A stretch of DNA of 64,000 nt from Roridomyces roridus (taxonomy: Eukaryota; Basidiomycota; Agaricomycetes; Agaricales; Mycenaceae). Shown in pieces: positions 22,352 through 36,098 of the stretch (positions within the stretch are counted from its first letter, which is position 1; the number at the start of each line of letters is the position of its first letter). The position numbers were made by a program, and so were the translations under genes. Below the pieces are notes generated by a model, which saw only the letters and a list, made by a program, of their open reading frames with translations, ran no database searches and was not told where the DNA came from. The stretch covers positions 372,001 through 436,000 of the forward strand of contig JARKIF010000038.1 in the NCBI GenBank assembly GCA_029378245.1. Reading direction: 5' to 3'.

Positions 22352-23924
22352 TTAAAAGTAGCTCAACGAGTCGTCATAGTCATAAGGGTATTCTTCAGAA
22401 TCCCATCCAAGTCCCATCGAGTCCGACATCGAGTCCGACGATTCGGACTCACAATCACTGGCTTCGGTCTCGGGTTCTTCTAGCTGGAGAGTGGTAGTCC
22501 AAGCCCAGAATGGCTTTCCATTCGTCGTGCGATAGACGATGGGACGAAAATCTTCATCCAGCCATTCCATCTGAAGATATTCGCCATCTAGATCTGCCCC
22601 ACTCTCTTCCAGCTCCTCCTCCAAGCGACGCTCCAGTCTCCTTCGCGCCCCACGCCGGAAATGCACCTCTGAGTCGCACGGTGCACAAAACTGGAACGCG
22701 ATTTTACGGCACGAAGAGAACTTGCGCGTCACAACTGTCTTCATGGAGTCGGCGCCATGCCACGGAAAGACCTCGAAGAGCATGCCAATCAGCTCATCTC
22801 GAACTTCCTCGTAGTAGTCGTGATAGAGAGGAATCCTAAAATTGAGTCGAGTGAGATTTGGAGCTCCTTGGAGTGTGTTTACGACGGCTTCCGCGAGCTG
22901 ATTTGGGCCCAACCATATTGTGAGCGTCTCCAGGGCCGCAAAGACGGGCAAGCGGCCGAACATGGCTGAAATATGGTCGTTGCCTGCCAAAATGATCAGA
23001 ACTCGGAGCATTTGCGAGGCTTTAATGTTTACTGGGGTCAAGGAATGACGGCGCTAGGACAAGATTAACTAGAGAGGGGGCCGCAAGCTTCAGCAACTTT
23101 TCTGTAGCGGCGAGGGAGCACGCTTCGACCATATCTTCGAGAACGTGTCCAAAAATGAGAGTTTGGAGCTGAGTGGGCGGATACTCCTGGATCAAACGGG
23201 CAACAAACTCGCCATATCCGGGCTCAGTGTCGAATCCTTGGACCCGGAGCTCGTCCAGTGCGGTAAGATCCGGTGTGATCGGGTCGGATGGGGTGAATTC
23301 GACGGGGGATTCAGAATCCGATTGGGGGACGTCGATCGCTGTTATGTCTTTGAAAGAAAGACATCGAAGCTGCCCGCATGCACCAACGAGAGCTGCAAAC
23401 CGAGCGAAAGAGGCGAAGAAGGTATTCGTCAACTGCAGCCTTTGCAGATGAGGAAATAGCGACATGTGTGCGGTCATCATTTGAATTGGTGGCTGCTCGC
23501 CGCGGGCATTCCACTCAACCAAGTGTACGCGAGGTAGAGGTGGGATGATGGGAGCGATTGAAGATTCCGAGAGGCGTCTCACAGACCTGCGACCTAGGCA
23601 GCGTCTGGACCGAGTGGTGTCTCTGTCATCGAATTTGACTTTCTGGACAAGGTTGGCGAGGTCTGGTGTCCTTTCCAGCATACCGAGCCACCACTCAAAG
23701 TCCTCGACGCAGGTGAAGCATATCGAAGAGAAAAGGTGCATTATGGCCAAGAAACGCGTCGCCCTCGACACGAGGGACATTGCGCGGAGGGTTGGTGCAT
23801 CGTCGGCATTGTGAGCGGTGATTTCCTGTGCTATTTCGGTGGGAATCCGGGACCCTTTGCAAGAAAATCAATGAGATGGCGAGATAGAACTTCGGGGAGG
23901 CTAATTACAAGGAGAGTCTTCCAT
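22352..23924 (-). CDS. F-box-like/LRR-like protein, copy FBL-A'
   Basis: Exons 23924-23909, 23854-23033 and 22983-22352 give 489 residues. The start MEDSPWSRIPTEIAQEITAH matches FBL-A in sequence and in the T|GG split Trp codon. Conserved parts include LRAMSLVSRATRFLAIMHLFS, WWLGMLERTPDL, AMFGRLPVFAALETLTIWL, HFRRGARRRLERRLEEELEE and QMEWLDEDFRPIVYR. The tail ends DSMGLGWDSEEYPYDYDDSLSYF, longer than FBL-A and rich in Asp/Tyr. No frame breaks were seen. It is divergent from the SNF2 gene that starts 246 bases away. Confidence 0.86.
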
Positions 23925-24169
23925 GGTGGTCATGTCCCAAAATGGGAAAGTCACCGTGACTGATCGCATTTCAGGTTCACAGAAACTTGATTCTTGAATC
24001 GCCTCGTGTTTCTAATCGCGCTTTGACTGGATAGAGGCCACCTCCGGTCCCGAGCTTGGAGTCTCCCATGACCATGACTCGACGCCCACGTTACTCATTG
24101 TGCCTGTGAACAAAGGCTGCCGCCACTCAGACTTGACTCTAACCACCATCCGCCCTTCGAGCGCTCCTC

Positions 24170-26707
24170 ATGAGCCGCAGATCCACCAAACACTCACCCG
24201 GCGTCCCCAGTGGTGGTAGAAAGTCGGAAGCCTTCCACGAAGAAATCACATTACCCGAGTCATCCGGAGCGCGAGAGAGGTCACTCACCCCAGCAGAGGC
24301 CAAGGACGCGTTTCTCCATCTTTTCTCCAGCGGAGTAGACGAACCTGACTCTGCTGCCACACCCTTTCGAGATACAGACGCTATCGTCCGGGGCTTTTGC
24401 GATGGCATCCGTTTGTTTCGCCACCAAGTTGCCGCGCGTGCTTGGATGCGCGACAGGGAGGATCTCTCAAAGAGAAGAGCTGGTGGCTTGCTTGCAGATG
24501 ATATGGGGTACGTGTTTTATTGCGCCTCTTGCAGTGCTAATAGGCTGTCCAGAGTTGGGAAAACGATCGAGCTGGTGGCGCGCGCCGTCGACGACTCCTA
24601 CACCATTTTGGATCTGCAATTGGACGACGGTTGTGTGAAGGCGACCCTGTGTGTTCCTTCATTCTCAACTTTCATTCGATATCTTGACACATTTCAGGGT
24701 TGTCTGTCCTTTTTCAGTTGTGCCGCAGTGGGTGGCAGAGATTAAGAAATTCGTATCTGACGTGGAAGTGGTCGTCTATCATGGCTCCTCGCGACAAAAT
24801 GGTACCTAAATCTCTTACTATCCCTGCTGAGACCCATCTCATTCCTCTCCAGTCGTTCCGAAATTCTCGAAGGCGGCCTTTGTGGTGACTACATATGGTA
24901 TTGTACGCTCTGAGCACTCTTACTGGGATCCCGAGTACCCTGAGGTCGGATCTCCGCTGTTCGCGACACGCTGGCGGAGAATCGCTCTGGGTTAATAGTT
25001 TCTCTCTCTTGAATGGGAGCAAGCTGACGAATATTCGCAGACGAAGCGCACGAGATCAAAACACGCTCCACGAAGACTGCGGTAGCTTGCTGTGATCTAC
25101 GGGCTACATTTCGATGGTGTTTGACCGCCACTCCGATGTGCGTGCTTGCAGCTTGACCTTGTGTGCTCATCACTGACCCAGAGCAGCCAGAATGAAGTGG
25201 CAGATTTCTTCTCACTTCTCAAGTTCCTCCGTATCAAGCCGCTCAATGACTGGGAGCGCTACAACCTGCAAATCGTCAAACCTATTTTGAAGGGCACGGG
25301 CGCGAACCTGGCTATGAGGCGGATACAGGTGATAGTTCCGCTAGACTCTTTTGTCTTTTTCTCAAGGTTACACACATAGGTGGTCCTGAACCACATCATG
25401 CTGCGACGAACCAAAGTACAGCTCAATTCTGTTCTCAAGCTGCCGGAGCGGTACGTCGCTCTGGTTCCTTGCGCGTTCGACCAGGCGGAGCGCGAGTTCT
25501 ACACGGCGCTCAAGACCAACGCGATGGCGCTCTTGAAGAGAATCAGAGCCAGGCAGGCACTAGAGGGCGGAAACATCTACATGAATGTGTTGGTGCTTTT
25601 GTTGCGGTTGCGACAAAGTGCGCTGAAGTTCCCGGCGGATCATTCAAATGCTTCAGTTTCTTCTTCCAGCTTGCGACCATCCCTTCCTCCTTTTGAAGAG
25701 TTGTGAGGGAGACGTTGACGATATCTCTCCGGATATCGTTCCCAGCATGCTGCGAGACGACGATACTGAAGACGAAGACGATGACGGAGGACTCAAGTGC
25801 CAGCTTTGTTTTACACCGTCCGTCATCCATTCTCTTGTGCATTCGGGACCTCACAAGCCTTCAGATTGACCCGCCGAAACACCGCGGCCAAAGACTGGCC
25901 TGATCACTGCATCGACTGCGCTGCGCTGAAAGTACAGTCCGAGAATCTCATCCGGAACCCGAGGCGCTCGTCTGCCAAGATCCGCAAGATTGCCGAGTTA
26001 CTCAGACGGATACACGAGGAATCTGACGGGCAGGAGAAGACTGTGATATTCTCGCAGTTTACTTCGATGCTGGACATCATTGAGCCTTTTCTAATGGCTC
26101 TGGGTATTGGCTATGTGCGGTGTAAGGATTGGTCTCTTTTGACATGCGGACTCGGAGCTGATTTCTTCTGACCAGATGACGGCTCGATGTCCGCTGATGA
26201 GCGGCAGCGCGCGCTAGAGGATATCGCCAAGGACGCACGGATGACGGTCATTCTTGTATCCTTGAAAGCTGGGGGCGTAGGTGAGTCGACCCTGACTTTT
26301 CTTCCGCGCACGTTGATGCTGAAATCTTGCCAGGCCTCAATTTGACGGCATGTAGCCGCGTCATTCTGGTCGACATGTGGTGGAATCCTGCCGTCGAGGT
26401 GCGAGACATGCCTCTCCTTGTGTATCGGAGAACTTACGATCCAATGCAGGAACAAGCTTTCGATCGGACGCATCGTGTGGGGCAAATTAGGAATGTCTAC
26501 ATCTATAAGCTCAAGATCCACGACACGGTTGAGGATAGGATCTTGGAGGTCAGTCAAACCATACTGTGCCAACTACCCTGCACGATTTGACGCTGGAATA
26601 CTTAGTTGCAGGAGAAGAAACGCGAATTGGCGAGGGTGGCTCTGAGTGGTGATCAAATCAAGAATATGATGCTTGGGATGAATGAGCTACTTGCGCTTTT
26701 CAAGTAG
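24170..26707 (+). CDS. SNF2-family ATPase (Rad5/Rad16-like)
   Basis: This is a multi-exon SWI2/SNF2 ATPase. Motifs in order: [13 protein letters not shown] (Q-like), Walker A DDMGVGKTIE (completed across an intron near 24510), [26 protein letters not shown], the DEAH box (about 25040), LTATPIQN (across an intron near 25140-25190), and [16 protein letters not shown]. Then come [10 protein letters not shown], the CDHPFLLL segment, [43 protein letters not shown], and motif [21 protein letters not shown]. Between the two RecA lobes a Cys pair (CQLC) and a later CIDC suggest a reduced RING-like insert, as in Rad5/Rad16/ULS1 proteins. Those proteins remodel chromatin or stalled forks and can have E3 activity; a working RING is not evident here. 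The C-terminus [12 protein letters not shown] is typical of the group. Confidence 0.9.
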
Positions 26708-26880
26708 GAATGTGTATTTCTTGTTTTCTGTAGCAGTACTGTAATTTAAGTTTTACTCGGACCGCGTCGCGACGCGAGGGAATCGGGCACATCTAAAGTT
26801 GCCGCACTGCCTCCTGCCAACAACATTTACAGCCTGGATGTCATTGCGATTGCTTTTCTCAGCTTCCTCCACGACCAGCG

Positions 26881-28054
26881 AGTGAGTGCGTGGCCCCGCG
26901 CGCAAGCCGCCTAGCTGAATACCTCCCCAGTGTCCCCGAATTGCCTCGAAACAAACCCAGACATCAGTGGGCTAGGCGTACGACTCTCCTTCTATCTCCA
27001 GACCATCGCACTCGGTAACGCTCACTTTTCTGTCAATTTTCGAGGTCTGAATTGCTTGCAGTTCTCCTGACGGGACGTTCTGTTCGCGCCTTTTAACTCG
27101 TGCGCTCGCGCAAGCCGCTTACAAAAGTGTTTTTTTTTAGCTTGAAGAATCCCTCAACTCTGTGTGGACGCTGCTCGGGACGAGCTTCGGGCTGACCATA
27201 TCTGCGCTGGTCACCGCAGTGCAGAACGAGTTGCCCTTGTACCAGGCCATCGTCGTGACGGACCTGGTTTGGCTCGCCAACTATGCCATCTTCATGGCCC
27301 TCGCGACGTACAACCGCCACCCGAAAGGCTCGCACACCGTGCAGTATGCAGCCATCGGGCAGACATACATATCCATGGCCATCATCTTGTACCTCTGGTC
27401 CCGCGCAGCAGAACTCGAGAAACTGCCGCAGGGCGCACAGCACATTGACAATACCATCTTTGTCGTGCTATTCATCTCGACTCCCGCGACGGGCAAGGGC
27501 CGTACCGTCGCGATCATCATTTCTTCTCTCTTTCTTCTGGGATATACAGCGGTCGCTTGCCACTTCTTCTGGAACAACTATCCGAGGATGCTGTTCAGAA
27601 CCCTGTCCAAAACAGCCTCCCAATCGCAATCCAGCAGCGCGGGGAAATCGAGTCCGCAGCCGTCTCCCAAGCGTCCCAAGTCACGGCCAAAGCACAGCAG
27701 TCGCCTCCCTCCGTCCCTCTCCGTCGATCCCCACCTCATCATCCTCGGCCTGTGCTTCATCGTGCCCTATGTAGTCACCGTCGGCTCTACGGAGCTACAG
27801 CTGAAGCGCAATCCTCTCTGCTCGGGCGACTCGTTCTGGGGATTCGGGCAGGTGCGTGTCTCCCTCCTCGTGCCGTGACCTTGCTCATTCGCGTACAGAT
27901 CCTCGCGATGACCGTGACCATCGTCCCCGTATTCATCACGCTTGAAGCGTTCAGGAAGTACGGCTTCAATCAACGCGCGCGGGCGGCTGGGGAACATGCT
28001 GATGCGGCGTCGAACCCGTCTGTCAACCATATGCAGCTCAACACCCTGCCTTGA
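26881..28054 (+). CDS. Seven-TM fungal membrane protein, function unknown
   Basis: Five coding segments (26881, 26931-27014, 27062-27081, 27141-27851, 27899-28054) give 323 residues. The protein starts MSPNCLETNPDISGLGVRLS. About seven hydrophobic segments follow: FYLQTIALVLLT, LLGTSFGLTISALVTAVQ, AIVVTDLVWLANYAIFMALA, AIGQTYISMAIILYLW, VAIIISSLFLLGYTAVACHF, LIILGLCFIVPYVVTV and ILAMTVTIVPVFITLEAF. A Ser/Lys/Pro-rich loop separates segments 5 and 6. This pattern is familiar from uncharacterised Agaricomycete membrane proteins. The start codon appears to be split by the first intron (A|TG), because no ATG in frame exists upstream in exon 1. The donor at 27082 (GTTCGC) is weak. Confidence 0.78.
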
Positions 28055-28217
28055 CGAGCATTTCACTTCTATCTCACTCACCCATGACACGCTACTTCAT
28101 ATCTGTATCATCTAGTCATCGCTATCGATTTGGTTTTTTACTTCTCACTCCCTCGTGTACTTTATGAGTGTATCCGATACATTGAATCATTTACAAAGAA
28201 TACAAGAACATATAAGA

Positions 28218-29607
28218 TTACATCCACAAGTTATCCTGCATCATGTGCATGGGCAACCACGGTGGGAAGCCATTCTCGTCGTACTTGACCCGAGTCCCCA
28301 CATTGGGATCGAGATCAAACCACTCAAAGTGAAACTGCACGCCAGACTCGAATCGCGGCAGCCAGAGACGCACATTCCTCTCGACCTCCGCACGGCGAGC
28401 AGGTTCGCAATGCAAATCCTGCCTCACGCGATTCAGAGCACTGGCACGCGGGACGTACAACTGAAATATTAAACGATGAAGTTGGGGGAAACTCTGTTCT
28501 GCCTTTATCGCTAGAATCTTGAGGGAGGATGTTGTTTGCAGTATATCATCACTGCTCCGAGCGGCAATCCGGAGCATGATCAAGGTCAGGTTGGGGGCGA
28601 GAGGCAGCGCGTTGATGAGATCGTCATCCACCATTTTGTCGAGCCAAATCGTGACTGAGGTGAGGGATGGTAATGAAGTGCGTCGCTTGAGGGCGCGTAT
28701 GTAATCTGCAGGCTGGATTATTGGAAGAAAAGCAAGGTGAAAAGGAAACTTGCGAGCATTATTGTTCATGTCGTCCGATCTGGCGTTGGAGTTGACGTCT
28801 AGATGTTGGATGGAGTGCTCTGCGAGTCCCAGGATTGTATCGAGGAGGGGAGGGAACAAGACGCGGCTGGAGGTGCCCAGCTTGAGTGATCGGAGGGCGG
28901 TAGGCGGAGAACGGTCGAGAATATCCATGATAAAGTGATTCGGAACGGCACACGGACTGTGAATGAGCAGGTTCTCGAGTTTCGAGAGGTCGAATCTGCA
29001 CTCGGCCGCGTTGGGGTTAGGCATGGCGTCTCCCCCAGCCCAGACATCCGTGTCGACTAGATGCAACGTCCGAAGTTTCCCACATACGCGCAATAGCGCG
29101 TAGAATGGATGCAATCCGCGAAACTTGGCCGAGAGGTGGAGCTCTATCACGTTTGGAAACAGTGACAGAAAGGCAGGCGACTTGGCCAAGAAACCAGCAT
29201 GCTGGTCCAAACTGGGAGCCGCGTGAATCTTGACGCGCAGGACCTTGGGCATACGCGGCATCCTGGACGGTTCCCACACGTCTTTGAGGGGTCGCATCTC
29301 TCTACCGGACGCGCAGGGCCTGAAAGTGACTTGTCGCACCGACAGTGCGAGGTTGGGCATTCGTGTAACGATGTCGAGCCACATTTCAAAGTCATTCGCA
29401 GATACCATGACGATCTGGGAGAAGAGATATCGTATTGCGGAGTAACGCGCCGTTCGGGACGTGAGGCACAAGGCCTTGAGAGTGGAAAAGGTGCTTCCAC
29501 AGTGGATGACAATTTCATGGATCAACTCTGGTGGAAACCCGGACCCTAGAAGAGTTTGTGAATCTGAATTCGCGCAGGAATGTGAACGCACAGCCAGAAG
29601 AGGTCAT
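28218..29607 (-). CDS. F-box-like/LRR-like protein, divergent copy FBL-D
   Basis: Two exons (29607-29592, 29545-28218) give 447 residues. The microexon MTSSG with the T|GG junction gives MTSSGWSGFPPELIHEIVIHCG, the same gene architecture as the tandem copies. The F-box-like segment is FPPELIHEI...LKALCLTSRTARYSAIRYLF. LRR-like strands follow (VIELHLSAKFRGL, LRTLHLVDTDVW, LSKLENLLIHS, LRSLKLG). The C-terminal domain is diverged (LPSLTSVTIWLDKM, QFHFEWFDLDPNVG) and lacks the HFRRG motif and the Ser/Glu tail. The second intron seen in other copies could not be placed; the frame is open without it. It converges on the 7-TM gene. Confidence 0.78.
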
Positions 29608-30713
29608 GGCTGTTGGAGGAAGAGACGTCTCTTGTCACAAGGAACGTGACTAAGGAGTGCTTAGTAGAGTCGCAAACGAATTCATTGTGGTTTATGTACA
29701 GCTCATTTGCACGCCCAGGAGGGTCTACACTATCATACTCGACCGCAGTTGCAGCCTAAAAGCTTGAGGAGGTACCCCGCAGCCTCCATGCTAGTTCCCG
29801 GCATCAATTCAAGGCGCGTAGAACTGGAACGTGTCGATGCGTAAACAATGGACCCGACGTTGATCACAATGGTCTTTTGAGATGAAGCGCCGATGAGCTC
29901 AAAGTCTCTGGACGCAGCCACGGGACGAACGACGCGAGTGAGCTGGAAGATCTACCGTGCCAATCAGCAAAAGGAGCGACGCAGAGAAGAGAGAGGTTGA
30001 TTTCACCATGTTGCATCGTGTTCCAGTCAATATGGAATGCTTGCAAATGCGTGCCGAGCGTGAGGATGCTTGCAAAGACATGAATCCTTGGAAACTTGAG
30101 GCACCGAGATCTTCAACGCGAGTCCGCGCTCCAGTAGCACTTCGAAGCTGGGTCTGTTCATTCTTGGGACAACAGGAGAACGGAAGGCCACGAGAAGGCA
30201 GACGAATGCGAGGTAGGGAAGGAAATAGGGTGCCCGTGTTCTACGTCCAAGCCACAATTCCAAGCCACAGGTAGAAGTAGTCCGCCAAGAGATACGTGGT
30301 TCCGGAGAAGAGAAATCATATTCGACCGTATTGCCAGTCGAGCAGTTAGTTGCGCGGCGCGATTGAAAGGCGAGACTAAAGCTTTTGAGAGTAGCCAAGT
30401 CCTCCGAAGTTCGGGTGAATCCAATTTTCAGGGACCAGCTCTGGTGGATGTCGGTTGGTCGTCTTGAACTTTCGTCTAGAAAGTATGCCGTTTTTGCGGA
30501 CAGCCCGAGGAAAAGGTCATGGTGGTTCAAAGCAAGTCCTGATGGATGATCGCTTGTTTTGAATTTCACGCTCCTCCTTCACCATCGAGCGTTGCACAAC
30601 GCGGTTACGCCCTCCTACCACACTCATGAGCAGCGCCGCTCCAGGAAGAACACCGGAAAGCGTCAAATCAAGGCCACTCATAACGTTAATATAGACTTCT
30701 GTCGCCATCTCCC
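29608..30713. other. Region with unresolved minus-strand coding potential
   Basis: On the minus strand, open frames at 30708-30517 (MATEVYINVMSGLDLTLSGV...), 30569-30027 (180 codons, with a hydrophobic PYLAFVCLLVAF stretch) and 29921-29733 (FELIGASSQKTIVINVGSIV) could be exons of one gene. I could not find a splice solution or a family. A hypothetical membrane protein is possible; equally these may be chance frames. Confidence 0.3.
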
Positions 30714-32968
<2,255 letters not shown>

Positions 32969-33052
32969 ATGATGTACAAATATGCCTCCACGTGGCAGTG
33001 CGGGTGATCGTCGGAAGACCTCCTCTCTCCTCATTTCTGGTCTCAAGGCTGC

Positions 33053-34650
33053 ATGGTTGTCGACGACAAATACATTGGGCTCGCCCTCGCGGTGTCGAGC
33101 TCCGCCGCCATCGGCACCAGCATTGTTATTACGAAAAAGGTGCTCCGGCCAGCTGGCGCCCAGCACCTCTCGCTGACTTGTATGTCAGGGCCTCACAGCG
33201 AACGCCGATGGGACCTCTGCCTCCGAAAACCGTGCATATCTTCGGAATCCAATATGGTGGGCAGGGATGTCGACTTGTGCGTCCTTGAATTACTTCCGCT
33301 GCGGAGTACTTTGCTGATCCTTTGCTAGTAATTCTCGGTGAAGGTATTGTGGAACGCTTCCTTGTTGGATGGACGGACTTAACTGGACTTAGTTGCCAAT
33401 TTTGCGGCATATACGTTTGCCCCGCCGGTCCTAGTAACTCCCCTCGGTGCCCTCAGTGTCCTCGTCGGGTGCGTGTTTTTCTTGGCAGGCCCTTTCGTTC
33501 CGTTGACCCGCTGCGCAGCGCTATCCTCGCATCCTTCATACTGAAAGAACGGCTGGGACACCTTGGTCGGGTAGGATGCGCACTGTGTTTGCTCGGCTCT
33601 GTTATTATCGTGCTGCACGCCCCGGAGGACCAGCCGATCGAAACTATCAACGACTTTCTCGGCTTTGCGCTCCAGCCAGGTGCGTATGACGCTACTATCT
33701 GCTATCCCCTGCCAACGTGTCCTCTTCCAGGATTCCTGATGTACTGCTTCACCGTGTGCATCGGCTCGCTGGCACTCGCATACGGCTTGGCTCCCAGGTA
33801 TGGCCGCACGAACCCTATCACATACATCTCCATCGCCTCGCTCGTCGGGTCCGTGTCGATCATGTTCGTCAAGGGCTTTGGTGTCGCGGTCAAGCTCACC
33901 TTTGGAGGCAAAAATCAATTCATCTGGCCGAGCACCTACGTCTTCGGGCTGATCTCGCTGGGATGCATTGTCATCCAGCTCAACTACTACAATAAAGCCC
34001 TGGACCTTTTCTCTGTCAATCTGTACGTTCTCACTTTTTTGTCTCGTTTTCCCGCTTATTCATTTTCTAGTGTAAATCCCTTGTATTACGTCGGCTTCTC
34101 CAGCGCTACGATCGTTGCCTCCTTGATTCTCTTCCAAGGCTTCAACACGACGGACGCGACGAATACCGTTTCCCTTATCTGCGGTTTCATAGTCACCTTC
34201 CTTGGTGTACACATCCTCAACCTCTCGATGATGGACGAGTCGGCGCAGGCGCTGGAAGATGCCCCGGGAGACCTAACGCTTGAGGGCCGCCTGTCTCTCG
34301 ACGGATGGCACGGTATTCAGCGCAACAGCTTGAGCATGGGCATGCCCTCGCCCCGCGGGTTGCACGGACGCCGCAGCTCCCAGTATCGCGCACAGAGCTC
34401 GACGCTCTTCAACGCTTTCGGTGCTGATGTCGAGGCGGCCAATCGGGGAGAGAGTTTGGGGCTGCAGGATTTGCAAGAGGAGGATGAGGATTGGGACGAT
34501 GATGCAGATGAGCGGACTGCGCTGCGGACGCCTTCGGTCAGGACGCCTGGGACGAGGAGTCCGATTCGGCACGGCTCGAGCCGTTCGCTGGGTCAAGTGC
34601 CGACACCCCCGGCGCTGGGTGATATCAGGATATCACCTCGGCCTGTGTAG
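33053..34650 (+). CDS. Magnesium transporter, NIPA-like
   Basis: This is a NIPA-family membrane transporter (DMT-like fold, Mg2+ in characterised members). The start is MVVDDKYIGLALAVSSSAAIGTS. Spliced exons give ENRAYLRNPIWWAGMS, LVILGEVANFAAYTFAPPVL, VTPLGALSVLVGAILASFIL, and KERLGHLGRVGCALCLLGSV. Then come GFLMYCFTVCIGSLALAYGL, NPITYISIASLVGSVSIMFV, FGLISLGCIVIQLNYYNKAL, NPLYYVGFSSATIVASLILF and SLICGFIVTFLGVHIL. About nine membrane segments are followed by a Ser/Arg-rich cytosolic tail with an acidic run (EEDEDWDDDADE). At least five introns are present between 33175 and 34080. Open-frame shadows that cross these introns look like frameshifts but are not. Confidence 0.9.
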
Positions 34651-34770
34651 CGATAGCGAAAACGTATTTATTTTATCTGTAATCCGGGGGCGGCGAGATG
34701 GACCTTTTAATTTAGTAGACGACTTGGTGTCTATTTGTCATTGTTTCCACATCCTTTAACTGCAACCAGA

Positions 34771-36045
34771 ATGTCGACCGGTAAGTGCGGCCTAGTGCTG
34801 GCAGAACATGCTAAATATCTTTCTAGAGATGCTCCTCCCTCCGGAACTCATAGACGAAATTTCCGCTCGCATCGAGGGGAAATCGTCCCTATGTTCGATG
34901 TGTCTCGCATCCAAGACCACCAGGTTCTCGGCACTCCCATTCCTTTTTTCCGCAATCACCCTTTCCAGCGAGGAGGATGTCGAGACGTGGTCTGAAATGC
35001 TGAAACACAGCCCGGAATTAGGGACTAGGATCGTTCGGAAGGTCAAACTTTCCAAGCACCCGACACGGCGCCTACTCCCTGAGATGACTCCGGTTTTATT
35101 CCGAATGCCGAGTGTCCAGCGGATTGTCATACACGCTCCCAAATTCGACCCTCATTTTTGGAAAACGGTCACAACCTATCTACCGATCTTTCCCAACAAG
35201 ACAGAACTATATCTCACCGCTCGCTTTATCGAGTGGGGCATGCTATTGGACATCTTGGGTGCTTTCCAGACCATGAAAGCTCTTGTCTTTTTGGACACGT
35301 GTTCTCTTGGGCCCTCAGCGATTGACGCCGTCAGCGCATTCCAGTCGCGTGCACCGTCGAGTCGATTCGATCTTTCCAAGCTCGAAAGGCTCGTTCTCCA
35401 AAGGTCATATCCTGATATCGGATACGCCCTGCTGAACCACTCACCGCCTGCGGCACTTCGGTCGGTCGTGTTGAATGGACTATCGCCGTCCCCGCTCCCC
35501 GTCTTTGCAAAGCTGATGGCGGTGGCTGTGGAATCGTTGGAGTCTATCTCTGTGCGGTCGAAACTCACCTCAGGTAATTTACACAGCCAAGCTTCAGCAG
35601 TTTGCTCATACTCGCTGTAGAGCACCTGCAAATATTCGAGCGTGTGGAATCGTTTCCCGCTCTGCGGTCGTTCACGATGCAGGTCGGTAAATACCCGAGC
35701 ACTTTCATGGAACGCTTCCCTCCAGCGCCGAATTTGAGGTTGTTCATCTTCCGGGCCATCATGCGAGAGGATCACAGCGCGCTCGAGTATCTTGATAAGT
35801 TGATGGATATTCTCCGCGGCGGCCAAGATCTGCACAAGTTCCCGCGGTTGGGGGAGCTTAAATTCCAAATCCGTGCTGTTGTTTCCCACCCTTTCGAGCC
35901 CAAATCGGACGTCAGTGCTTCTCAGCGCAGGGAATTCCGGGCACAGGTGGAAAGCAAGGTGCGGGAGGGGATTACGGACTGGAGAGGTCGTCTTTCTTTT
36001 GAATGGTTTGATCAGGAGCTTGAGAGCATGTGGAGCTGTGAGTGA
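34771..36045 (+). CDS. F-box-like/LRR-like protein, copy FBL-E
   Basis: Exons 34771-34780, 34827-35573 and 35621-36045 give 393 residues. The first exon is a 10-base microexon in the same phase as other copies, but the junction codon is Glu (G|AG), not Trp. The F-box-like segment is MLLPPELIDEIS...CSMCLASKTTRFSALPFLFS. LRR-like strands follow, and exon 3 begins EHLQIFERVESFPALRSFTMQV, aligned with DMF-LPAFPALE in the tandem copies. The end is LSFEWFDQELESMWSCE, like FBL-D in lacking a Ser/Glu tail. It converges on FBL-F, with 53 bases between stops. Confidence 0.8.
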
Positions 36046-36098
36046 CGCCTCAGTTTCACTCTCTGGACGTATAATTCGTATTTCAATGATACTACACT

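Noticed and set aside
33129..33320. Apparent frameshift in the NIPA-like gene
   Set aside because: Spliced reading through several short introns restores ENRAYLRNPIWWAGMS and LGEVANFAAYTFAPP; the gene is intact.
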